Origin: Hymenobacter sp. DG25B
GTDB taxonomy: Bacteria; Bacteroidota; Bacteroidia; Cytophagales; Hymenobacteraceae
Reading direction: 5' to 3'
DNA: 64,000 nt
Assembly (NCBI RefSeq): GCF_000801315.1
Contig: NZ_CP010054.1
Span: 1,984,001 to 2,048,000 of the forward strand
Shown: one piece after another, positions 42,274 to 50,071 of the stretch
How the letters are laid out: each line of letters starts with the position of its first letter
Position numbering within the stretch: position 1 is the first letter of the stretch
Program-made: the position numbers and the translations under genes
Notes under the pieces: model-generated
What the model saw: the letters and a program-made list of their open reading frames with translations, nothing else
Told to the model about the DNA's origin: nothing
Databases searched by the model: none

Positions 42274-44217
42274 TCAGCGCAGAATAGTAACCGAGCCGGT
42301 TTGCACAAAGGGCTGCCCCAGCTCATCGGCGGCTTCAAACCGATATACGTATACGCCCGGCACCGGGGTAGCGCCCTTGATGCGCCCATCCCAGCGCTGC
42401 GCCGGACTAGTGGAAGTGAAGACTTCCTGGCCGTTTCGGTCCTGGATAACGAGCCGATAGGTGGTAATAAAGCGGCCTTTTATTTCCAGTACATCATTCA
42501 GGCCGTCCCCGTTGGGCGTAAAGGCCGTGGGCAGGACCACCCGCAAAGGCCGCGTTACCGTGGCCACATTGGAATAGCTGCGCCCACCACCATCAGGCAA
42601 GGTGGCTTCCAAACGGTAGCGCAGCACCTGCCGGTCCGGAGGCGGCGTCAGATCATTATAGGTGAGGCCAGAAACAGTTTGCGCACGCAAAACCTGCCCG
42701 GCCGGCCCCAGCAGCTGCAGCTGGTAAGTGGCAGTGGTGGCCTCATTCAATGCCGACCACCGCAGTTGCACGGCATCGGTATTGTCTTTTGCAGAAGTAG
42801 CTTCCAGAATAACCGGGCATACCGTAGCACTAGCGGTGGAAGTATTACCGCAAGGGTCCCGAAATTGGGCCGTGTAGCAGGGAGGGGTATCGACGGATAC
42901 CAGCGCTAATGAATCCAGGAGCTTACTTCCGGAGGTAGTGCCCACCACCGTACTGGTGCCATCCTGCCGGCGCGTGTAAACCATAGCACTGCCCGGAGAG
43001 GCGGGGGCGGTGGTCGTTAGCTCTACCCGGTTGCGCAAATCAAACGATGCCATAATAACCGGCGCCGGAGGAATTTGGGTGGAAGCGGTTTTAAGTATCC
43101 GGGAGTCAGAAACCGAGGTAACGCCGCTGCCGATGGCGGCTACTCGGTAAGTGTATTCCACCCCGCAAATCACATCTTTATCCAGGTAAGTACCGCTGGT
43201 GCCAGCTCCTGTGCGGGTTAGCAGCGTGCCATTGCGCGTAATCTCAAAGCCTGTAGCGGCCGCCCCGGTGGTCCAGCGCAGCTCATTGCGGCCATCGGCG
43301 GAGGTAGCGGACAGCTGCACAGTGCAGCCCGTAGCAGAAACATACCGGGTACCGGTAGATTGGCAGGCATCCGTAAGCCGCAGGCGGTAGCAACCGGGCA
43401 AGGTAGCGGCGGGCAGGGTGAAGCTGGTGCTGGCAGCCGGCACGTTTGCCACCTGCCGGAATCCGCCCGGGCTGGCGGCATCCGCTACTTCCAGCAGGTA
43501 TTTATACTCTGTTTGCAGGCTGTTCCATTGAAATTCAATAGAGTTTCCGCTTACGGTTAGTTGCTTCAGTTGGGGCACCTGAGGGGTGGAGGCAGGCGTG
43601 AAGCTGATGGTGCGGGCAGCGCTGCACAAAGAAGCGGCCGTGTAGCTGCCCTGCACGGTAACTGTCGTAGTGCCGCTGGTTACGGCATAGGTTGTAGTGC
43701 CTACAGTAGCAGGCTGCGGTGTGCCATTGCCCAACTGCACCGTAAACTGATCATAGCTACGGTCGGTAATAGAAACCTGCACAAAACCGGGGGCACAGGT
43801 AGCCACTGCAAAAACCGGCTCCGGAGCCGCATAAACCCGCAGGGTGCGTGAGAATATAATGCCCGTGCCCGGTACCAACAGGTTAGGAGTGTTCTGGGTG
43901 ATGACGATATTGCCCGGGGTAGCAGGGACCGTTAGCGTAGTCACCGTATCCCCCTCGGCAAAGGTGCAGACGGTGGCCGTGGAAAGGCGGTAGTAGGTTT
44001 TCTTTGGGTCGAGGGGGCGGCCGCTGCAGTCGCGCAGGCGGATGCGCTGGCCCGCACAAAGAGCCGTAATCGGCAACCGGGTAGCAGCATCATATACTTG
44101 AAAGCAGGCGCCGGAATTAGGCGTATCGGTACAGGGCGCCTGGGCGTAGGCGGGCCGCTGAGCCAGGAGCAGCAGGGACCAGAACAGCACAAAGAATCGG
44201 GTACAGAACTTCACCAT
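42274..44217 (-). CDS. Secreted T9SS-type protein (gliding-motility C-terminal domain)
   Basis: A 647-residue exported protein. From the ATG at 44,217 a signal peptide (MVKFCTRFFVLFWSLLLLAQRPAYAQA) is followed by several Fn3/Ig-like repeats (LRWTTGAAATGFEITRNGT, LRWSALNEATTATYQLQL). The C-terminal ~90 residues (PTAFTPNGDGLNDVLEIKG... RWDGRIKGATPVPGVYVYRFEA) are the type B sorting domain for type IX secretion. It is expected on the cell surface or secreted. The longer ORF start (44,289) precedes the signal peptide and is unlikely. Before the insertion it lay upstream of ybaB. Confidence 0.85.
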   Translation of the reverse strand: MVKFCTRFFVLFWSLLLLAQRPAYAQAPCTDTPNSGACFQVYDAATRLPITALCAGQRIRLRDCSGRPLDPKKTYYRLSTATVCTFAEGDTVTTLTVPATPGNIVITQNTPNLLVPGTGIIFSRTLRVYAAPEPVFAVATCAPGFVQVSITDRSYDQFTVQLGNGTPQPATVGTTTYAVTSGTTTVTVQGSYTAASLCSAARTISFTPASTPQVPQLKQLTVSGNSIEFQWNSLQTEYKYLLEVADAASPGGFRQVANVPAASTSFTLPAATLPGCYRLRLTDACQSTGTRYVSATGCTVQLSATSADGRNELRWTTGAAATGFEITRNGTLLTRTGAGTSGTYLDKDVICGVEYTYRVAAIGSGVTSVSDSRILKTASTQIPPAPVIMASFDLRNRVELTTTAPASPGSAMVYTRRQDGTSTVVGTTSGSKLLDSLALVSVDTPPCYTAQFRDPCGNTSTASATVCPVILEATSAKDNTDAVQLRWSALNEATTATYQLQLLGPAGQVLRAQTVSGLTYNDLTPPPDRQVLRYRLEATLPDGGGRSYSNVATVTRPLRVVLPTAFTPNGDGLNDVLEIKGRFITTYRLVIQDRNGQEVFTSTSPAQRWDGRIKGATPVPGVYVYRFEAADELGQPFVQTGSVTILR

Positions 44218-44292
44218 GGGCATAACGCGGCCGGCGCGGAGGCAGTATAGCATCGGCCGCAAAAGCGGAAGGTAAGCGACGCCAGGCAAATT

Positions 44293-45789
44293 CTAGCGCC
44301 ACTCGTGGGTGCGCACGAAGGCCGCGGCCGCGTGCAGGTCGGGGTAGAGTACCCGGTCGTGGCCGTTGAAAGGTACTTTTTGGCGGAAAGCCTCTACTAC
44401 CTGCTCCAGCTGCGGAGAGGTACGGGCCGGGCGGCGGAAGGCCAGCGCCTGGGCCGCATTCAGCAGCTCAATGCCCAAAACCTGCTCCGTGTTCTGAATG
44501 ACGCGCAGGCCTTTGGTAGCGGCGTTGGCGCCCATGCTCACGTGGTCTTCCTGCCCGTTGCTGCTCACAATGCTGTCAATGGAAGCCGGGGTGCACAGCT
44601 GCTTGCTTTGGCTTACAATGCTGGCAGCCGTGTACTGCGGAATCATGAAACCGGAGTTGAGGCCGGGCTCGGCCACCAGGAACGGCGGCAGGCCGCGCTG
44701 CCCCGAAATCAGCTGATAGGTGCGGCGCTCCGAGATACTGCCCAGCTCGGCTACGGCAATAGCCATGAAATCAAGCGCCAAAGCCAGCGGCTGCCCGTGA
44801 AAGTTGCCGCCGGAAAGAATGGCGTCGTCCTCGGGGAAGATGTTGGGGTTGTCGGTTACGGCGTTGCACTCCGTTTCCAGCACCTGGGCCACGTACGCCA
44901 AGGCGTCGCGGGAGGCGCCGTGCACCTGGGGCTGGCACCGGAAGGAGTAGGGGTCCTGCACGGCCTTTTTTGGCTGCTGTTGCAGCTCACTGCCCGCCAG
45001 CAGCTCCCGGATGCGCGCCGCCACCGCCAGCTGCCCGACATGCGGCCGAATCTGGTGCAGGCGCACATCAAATGGCTCGGGCCGCCCATCAAACGCCTCC
45101 AAAGAAAGGGCCCCAATAACATCTGCCGCCTGCGCCAGGCGCTGGGCGCGCATCAGGCTGTGTACACCGTAGGCCAGCATAAACTGGGTGCCGTTCAGCA
45201 GGGCTAGGCCTTCTTTGGCGCCCAGGCGTACTGGTTCCCAGCTGAACAAATGCATGGCATCGGCCGCTTTCAGGCGGTAGCCCTGGTAGTTTACTTCGCC
45301 CAAACCCAGCAGCGGCAGGCACAAATGTGCCAGTGGGGCCAGGTCGCCGCTGGCACCCAGGGAGCCCTGCTGGTAGACCACCGGCAGAATGTCGCGGTTG
45401 TAAAAATCGAGCAGGCGCTGCACCGTGGCCACCTGTACGCCGCTGTGCCCGTAGCTGAGGCTTTGGGCCTTCAACAGCAGCATCAGCTTCACCAGCTCAC
45501 CGGGCACTTCCTCGCCGGTGCCGCAGGCGTGCGACATCATCAGGTTCACCTGCAGTTGCTCGCGGTCGGCGGGCGGAATGCTTTTGTCGCAGAGGGCCCC
45601 AAAGCCGGTATTGATGCCATAAATGGGAGCATCGGAATGCGCCAGCCGCTCCTGCAGGTAGGTGTGGCAGCTTTCAATGCGCTGGCGGGCTTCTTCGCTG
45701 AGCACCACGCGGCGGCCGCTGGCCACCAGCTGGCCCAGCTCCTGAAGGGTGAAATGATGGGAGGGAGTAAGCGAAAAATCAGCAGACAT
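44293..45789 (-). CDS. hutH: Histidine ammonia-lyase
   Basis: A 498-residue MIO-dependent lyase. The signature GSLGASGDLAPLAHL carries the Ala-Ser-Gly that forms the MIO cofactor; GTQFMLAY, QDPYSFRCQPQVHGASRDAL and GNFHGQPLALALDFMAIA are family blocks. It removes ammonia from histidine to give urocanate, the first step of histidine use. No other hut genes are adjacent in this window. Intact, normal length. Adjacent to hisS, but not obviously linked in function. Confidence 0.95.
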   Translation of the reverse strand: MSADFSLTPSHHFTLQELGQLVASGRRVVLSEEARQRIESCHTYLQERLAHSDAPIYGINTGFGALCDKSIPPADREQLQVNLMMSHACGTGEEVPGELVKLMLLLKAQSLSYGHSGVQVATVQRLLDFYNRDILPVVYQQGSLGASGDLAPLAHLCLPLLGLGEVNYQGYRLKAADAMHLFSWEPVRLGAKEGLALLNGTQFMLAYGVHSLMRAQRLAQAADVIGALSLEAFDGRPEPFDVRLHQIRPHVGQLAVAARIRELLAGSELQQQPKKAVQDPYSFRCQPQVHGASRDALAYVAQVLETECNAVTDNPNIFPEDDAILSGGNFHGQPLALALDFMAIAVAELGSISERRTYQLISGQRGLPPFLVAEPGLNSGFMIPQYTAASIVSQSKQLCTPASIDSIVSSNGQEDHVSMGANAATKGLRVIQNTEQVLGIELLNAAQALAFRRPARTSPQLEQVVEAFRQKVPFNGHDRVLYPDLHAAAAFVRTHEWR

Positions 45790-45894
45790 GGGTGGGGGAG
45801 AGCAAAGAAGCGCAGAAAAGCCGGCGAGCCTGGGTGGGGAGGAAGCCCGCCGGTTTCAAAGTTGGGTAATTCAGGCGGAGTTTTCAGCGCCGGG

Positions 45895-47292
45895 CTAGCT
45901 ACCCGCCGTCAGGAGTTGGATGACATCTTCCAGGGCGAGTTGCTGCTCCTGCCCGGTGCGCAGGTCTTTCAGCTTAAACTGCCGGGCGGCGCGCTCCTCC
46001 GAGCCCTGCAGCAGCACAAAAGGAATGCCTTTGGCATCGGCGTACTTAAACTGCTTGGCCAGCTTGGTGCTTTCCGGGTACAGCTCGCTGGGCACGTTTG
46101 CCTCGCGCAGCTGGCGCAGCACGGGCAGCATGCCGGTCATAGAATCCGCATCAAAATTGGCTACCAGGCAGCGGGTAATAGCGGCCGCGCCTTCCGGGAA
46201 CAGATTTAGCTCATCCAGGCAGTCGTAGAGGCGGTCTACGCCGAAGGAGAAGCCCACCCCGGACACGCCCGGCAGGCCAAAAGAGCCCGTGAGGTTATCG
46301 TAGCGGCCGCCGCCGCTCACGCTGCCCATGTTCACGTTATTAATCTTGATTTCGAAGATGCAGCCCGTGTAGTAGCTCAGGCCGCGGGCTAGCGTGGGGT
46401 CAAATTCGACATGGTCGAACTGCGAGAAACCGAAGCCCTGGAGCATTTCCTGCACCTGCCGCAGCTCTTGCAGGCCTTTGTACTGGCCATCGGCCTCGGT
46501 GGGTACGCCGGCCTGGGCAAAGGCTGCCTGCAGGCGCTCCAGCTTTTCGCCAAAACCGCCTTCCACTGTTAGCAGCTGAAACAGAGTATCTATGGCGCCG
46601 GCCGAGAAACCGCGCTCCAACAGCTCATTGCTTACACCTTCCCGACCAATTTTGTCCAGCTTATCAATGGCAACAAACAGGTCGGTTTCGGTGCCTTCGC
46701 CGCCCAGGGCCTGGTAAAAGGCGCCCAGCACGCGCCGGTGGTTTATTTTTATGGTGTGCTCCGTAAGGCCCAGCGTGTTCAGCACCTCGCTCATCATCAG
46801 CACAATTTCTGCCTCGCAGAGCAGGGAATCAGTGCCCACCACGTCGGCATCACACTGGTAAAACTCGCGGTAGCGGCCGCGCTGGGGGCGGTCGGCGCGC
46901 CACACGGGCTGAATCTGGTAACGCTTGAAGGGGAAGGTGAGCGTGCCCCGGTTCATGACTACATAGCGCGCAAAGGGCACGGTGAGGTCGTAGCGCAGGC
47001 CTTTTTCGGCAATTTTGGGCAGGATTTTTTTGGAGCCGGCCGCCAGGTCATCGGCCGTCACGTCTTTGGCGAAGTCGCCGGAGTTCAGAATCTTAAACAG
47101 CAGCTGGTCGCCCTCGTCGCCGTATTTACCCGTGAGCACGGATAGGTTTTCCATGGTGGGCGTTTCGAGCGGAGCGTAGCCGAACTTCTCGAACACGCGC
47201 CGGATAACGCCAAAAATATAGTTGCGGCGGGCCACCACGGCCGGGCCAAAATCACGGGTGCCTTTAGGAATGCTGGGTTTCTGAACGCTCAT
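45895..47292 (-). CDS. hisS: Histidyl-tRNA synthetase
   Basis: A 465-residue class II synthetase. The start at 47,292 (MSVQKPSIPKGTRDF) is typical; the longer ORF to 47,436 adds non-family residues. Motif 2 is RYQIQPVWRADRPQRGRYREFYQCDAD; the histidine-specific segment is LARGLSYYTGCIFEI; motif 3 is GGGRYDNLTGSFG...GVGFSFGVDRL. The C-terminal anticodon-binding domain follows. Charges tRNA-His. Intact. Confidence 0.96.
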   Translation of the reverse strand: MSVQKPSIPKGTRDFGPAVVARRNYIFGVIRRVFEKFGYAPLETPTMENLSVLTGKYGDEGDQLLFKILNSGDFAKDVTADDLAAGSKKILPKIAEKGLRYDLTVPFARYVVMNRGTLTFPFKRYQIQPVWRADRPQRGRYREFYQCDADVVGTDSLLCEAEIVLMMSEVLNTLGLTEHTIKINHRRVLGAFYQALGGEGTETDLFVAIDKLDKIGREGVSNELLERGFSAGAIDTLFQLLTVEGGFGEKLERLQAAFAQAGVPTEADGQYKGLQELRQVQEMLQGFGFSQFDHVEFDPTLARGLSYYTGCIFEIKINNVNMGSVSGGGRYDNLTGSFGLPGVSGVGFSFGVDRLYDCLDELNLFPEGAAAITRCLVANFDADSMTGMLPVLRQLREANVPSELYPESTKLAKQFKYADAKGIPFVLLQGSEERAARQFKLKDLRTGQEQQLALEDVIQLLTAGS

Positions 47293-47497
47293 CGTCTCGG
47301 GGCAGGATGCGAAAAATTTGCCCGCGAAGGTACTCGCTAATTGCCGCAATCTGGTAGCGCGGCCCCGGGTATTGCGGGGGCGGCCCGCCTCGCATCCAAC
47401 TAAGGAGCCGGGAGGCTGCCTGCTGCGAAGGGGCACAAAAAAGCCCGGGAGTATGAATACCCAGGCGTTTGGTCTGACTCGTTTTTAAGGGGAGGCT

Positions 47498-47851
47498 TTA
47501 ACGTATAGCGCCGTTGAAATAAATTCCGTGGGCGTCCAGCAGGTTAGCCGCCAAAGCGGGCCGCTCATGAGGTGCCAGGCCACTAAAGTACGCCAGGGCC
47601 GATTCCGGCAGGTGGCAAAGTACCAGCTCACGGCCCTGTTGGCGCAAGTGGTAATCATAAGCCAGGAGCAGGTCAATGGCTTCGGTGGGTATCTCTTTTA
47701 GCAGGCTACAGTCAACCCAAATGAGGCGCCGCCCACTCCGGCTGGCCCGGTGTAAGCCACGCGCCAGCTTATGTTCGGGAGCATCGGTGGTTTCCGGAGC
47801 TACAATAAGTAAGTAGCTATCCGGGAGTAATTCGCGCTGTACATCAAGCAT
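47498..47851 (-). CDS. STAS-like protein
   Basis: A 117-residue protein resembling STAS/anti-sigma antagonist folds (RRLIWVDCSLLKEIPTEAIDLLLAYDYHLRQQGRELVLCHLPESALAYFSGL), with the typical strand-helix alternation. The usual phosphorylatable Ser/Thr is not placed clearly. The ATG at 47,851 is followed upstream by a very AT-rich region that could hold its promoter. Regulatory partner unknown. Confidence 0.6.
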   Translation of the reverse strand: MLDVQRELLPDSYLLIVAPETTDAPEHKLARGLHRASRSGRRLIWVDCSLLKEIPTEAIDLLLAYDYHLRQQGRELVLCHLPESALAYFSGLAPHERPALAANLLDAHGIYFNGAIR

Positions 47852-47879
47852 AGAGCCTCTAACGTAAGAGGCATAAGAA

Positions 47880-48080
47880 AAGTGACAGTTAGGTTTGTGA
47901 TTTCAATATGATATATGTACATATAAATTGATTAATATTTATTTCAATAATGTTTGCTATCAGTTGATTGTGGATAAATTATGGAGTGAAAATGAAGGTG
48001 ATGGGAATTATAGCAGAATATAAATCATAATAAAAAAATTATATTTAATTTATGTTAAAACCAACTAATGATTTTAGATA
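47880..48080. other. AT-rich spacer with a 14-bp palindrome
   Basis: A ~200-bp stretch of conspicuously AT-rich DNA in an otherwise GC-rich region. It includes the perfect palindrome TATATGTACATATA (47,912-47,925). It lies upstream of the STAS-like gene and downstream of the DUF2459 gene. No ORF. Confidence 0.55.
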
Positions 48081-48103
48081 AGTAAAGCTCTGCTGCTCGG
48101 CTC

Positions 48104-48760
48104 CTAAGGTGCCCGGTGCTTTGCCCGCCGCAGCTGATACAGCACTGAAAAGGCGAAGGGTGCTTTCCAGGCCGCCCGTACTCCGGCCTGGCTGAGGGTG
48201 CGGTTGGTCCAGTCGTTACAGGTATGGAAAGCATGGTAGCGGCCGCTGCCCTGAAAGAAAACATCCTGGCCGGTATAACCCGGCGCGGTGCTGCGCACGG
48301 GCGGGGCGGTAGCAGCTGCGGCAAAGGCCATCCGCAGCCGGGCGCACAACCGGCGGTATTCTGCCTCCGAAATGCGCAGACCTATCACCCGCCGGGCAGT
48401 TTGCGGCGCACCAGAATAGAAAGTGACATGGGTCAGCGTGGGGGCTGGCAGCAGGGCGCGCAGGATAATTCCCGGTCCGGGAAAGCGGCCACCGTAGGAG
48501 GCGCGGTAAAAGCCTTCGTTTCCCCAGCCAAAGCTGATATACTGGTAGTGGCCAAACTGCTGACTTAAACTGGTATCCTGCAAAGTCTGCAGCCAGTCCT
48601 GTTGGGTACGGGGCTCGCGCAGCGGTACAATAATCTCGGTATGAAAGCCATTGGATACCACATAAACCGGGATGCCCGTGGGCGTTTCCCGGAACTGGTG
48701 GTTGCGCGGTACTGCGGTGCCCGTCAGCAGATAAAGCAGGAAAGCCAGGGCCGCCGTCAT
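48104..48760 (-). CDS. DUF2459-family protein
   Basis: A 218-residue protein. After an N-terminal helix (AALAFLLYLLTG), the family blocks VVSNGFHTEIIVPL, YISFGWGNEGFYRA and YHAFHTCNDWTNRTL appear. This is the DUF2459/TIGR02117 group: Cys and His residues late in the sequence may form a cysteine-hydrolase-like site (inference). Probably anchored in the envelope. Real function unknown. The ATG at 48,760 has in-frame stops just upstream. Confidence 0.75.
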   Translation of the reverse strand: MTAALAFLLYLLTGTAVPRNHQFRETPTGIPVYVVSNGFHTEIIVPLREPRTQQDWLQTLQDTSLSQQFGHYQYISFGWGNEGFYRASYGGRFPGPGIILRALLPAPTLTHVTFYSGAPQTARRVIGLRISEAEYRRLCARLRMAFAAAATAPPVRSTAPGYTGQDVFFQGSGRYHAFHTCNDWTNRTLSQAGVRAAWKAPFAFSVLYQLRRAKHRAP

Positions 48761-48919
48761 ATATAAACCTACTATACTTCCACCGATAACACCCAGACCC
48801 AGCCTGAAAAGCTGGAGAAAGAGAGGCCCAAACGCAGGCCGCCCGCCGTGGCATTTCGCAGAGGAAACACCAAGGCGGGCGGCAGAGTTGCCTGAGTGGC
48901 GGAGCGCCGGAAGAGAAGC

Positions 48920-49357
48920 TTAAGAACCCTGACGGGTCAGCACCGGAGCTTTGGCAGCTACTGCCGCGGCTTTCACGTGGGCATCTTTCCGGAACTGGCT
49001 GGCATACACGGGCTGCAGGGCTACGTTACCCATGGCAATTCGGGTAGTAATGCCATTCACCACAAAGGCGGGGTTGTGCTGGCGAAAGCCCAGTACCGTA
49101 GTGGTGACTTTGTATTTGCCGAACGGAACCTTGTCTACGGCAAAAGAGCCATCGGCATGAGTGGTAACCGTACGGATGAGGGCGTTATCCTCGGCGCGCA
49201 GAATGGCTACGGTAGCACTGGGAATAGGCTCGTTGGTCTCGGCATCCCGGATGACACCCGTCACTTTGCCATTGTAAAATGTAACGGCCGATACCTGAAG
49301 GCCGGTAAGTGCGAGGATGACGCCCAAAGAAATGCGGTTCAAAAAGGAGGTTTTCAT
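48920..49357 (-). CDS. Stand-alone CarboxypepD_reg-like exported protein
   Basis: A 145-residue protein with a signal peptide (MKTSFLNRISLGVILALTGLQVSA) and one CarboxypepD_reg-like (Ig-fold) domain: VTGVIRDAETNEPIPSATVAILRAEDNALIRTVTT...GKYKVTTTVLGF. It resembles the N-terminal domain of the TonB-dependent receptor encoded at 50,072-52,531 (GSISGKLMDQATKQSLPFVNVVLLRAQD). It may be a truncated paralogue or a periplasmic adaptor. Its promoter region is nearly the same in layout as that of the receptor (see 49,581-49,617). Confidence 0.75.
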   Translation of the reverse strand: MKTSFLNRISLGVILALTGLQVSAVTFYNGKVTGVIRDAETNEPIPSATVAILRAEDNALIRTVTTHADGSFAVDKVPFGKYKVTTTVLGFRQHNPAFVVNGITTRIAMGNVALQPVYASQFRKDAHVKAAAVAAKAPVLTRQGS

Positions 49358-49413
49358 AGCTCAGAAAGGACAAAGAATGGAAGTGCGGAATAGGGCTGAA
49401 GAGTGCCGAAGCA

Positions 49414-49429
49414 GCCGCGGTTCCGCTGG
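49414..49429 (-). promoter_or_regulatory. Conserved leader box
   Basis: The 16-mer GCCGCGGTTCCGCTGG (plus strand), 56 nt before the ATG, matches GCCGCGGTACCGCTGG at 52,587 at 15 of 16 bases. The only notable shared block inside the two leaders. Confidence 0.55.
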
Positions 49430-49580
49430 GCGGGCTCCGCAGCCCTGTTAGTGTCAGATGTTGCCGGTTGGCGTGGGGCAGAAGCCTTGGCTTACCTACC
49501 GAACTTTCCCAGCCCGGGGGCCGGTGCCCGGTTCCCGCCGTGACGGGTGTCAGCAGCGAGGGTGGGCTTGAAGTACAGAT

Positions 49581-49617
49581 CAAAGATACTATTTAGTACT
49601 ATGTGTTGCAAGGTACC
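49581..49617 (-). promoter_or_regulatory. Promoter with overlapping operator, small exported gene
   Basis: On the minus strand TTGC (49,611-49,608), a 19-nt spacer, then TATCTTTG (49,588-49,581). The near-palindrome AGTACTATGTGTTGCAAGGTAC (49,595-49,616) overlaps the -33 element. Transcription should begin about 215 nt before the ATG. Confidence 0.65.
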
Positions 49618-50011
49618 TTTGATATTTTTTTTATGATTCTATTTTTTATCTGTTCCAGAGGGGGTGAAGTGGAGGAACAATGAAGAGAAATCCGGGAAAG
49701 GAGGGAGGGAACAGGGTTTTAGTCTGTCAGGGCCGATTGGCTTTCTACTGTACTAGATGAGCGACTTAACCGGAGGGTTGCCTGAAATCAGAAAAATATT
49801 TCTTCGAATCTTTCTGTCCAGCGGGAGGATTGGGTTCCCGGGCCTCATGAGCTGGCCACTAATGGTAAAACGCGCATCGCTGGACCTTTATTGAGAAGTA
49901 GTTGTACAAAAGTAAAGCCTGCTTGTAGGCGCGTCAACCGCATATTGATGTGATACAGGTATTTATCCATCCATACCGGCCTTCCTCTAAGTACTCATTG
50001 CCCCCAAAACA
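49618..50011. other. Intergenic tract without recognised genes
   Basis: About 400 bp between two minus-strand genes, AT-richer than the flanks. Apart from the promoter at its left edge and the terminator at its right edge I see nothing. Confidence 0.5.
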
Positions 50012-50047
50012 AAGCACCCCGACTGGTTAAAACCGGCCGGGGTGCTT
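50012..50047 (-). terminator. Terminator of the TonB-dependent receptor gene
   Basis: Stem AAGCACCCCG / CGGGGTGCTT with inner GG/CC pairs, 25 nt past the stop codon; on the minus strand it is followed by TTGTTTT. Confidence 0.8.
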
Positions 50048-50071
50048 GGTAGAGTAAATCAGCAGCAAAGC

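Noticed and set aside
42274..44289. Longer start for the T9SS protein (44,289)
   Set aside because: The added residues precede a clear signal peptide; 44,217 is preferred.
45895..47436. Longer start for hisS (47,436)
   Set aside because: The additional 48 residues lack similarity to the synthetase family; 47,292 gives the canonical start.
48216..48854. 212-codon minus-strand ORF overlapping the DUF2459 gene
   Set aside because: It is the out-of-frame shadow of the DUF2459 reading frame, rich in Cys/Pro/Arg with no domain.
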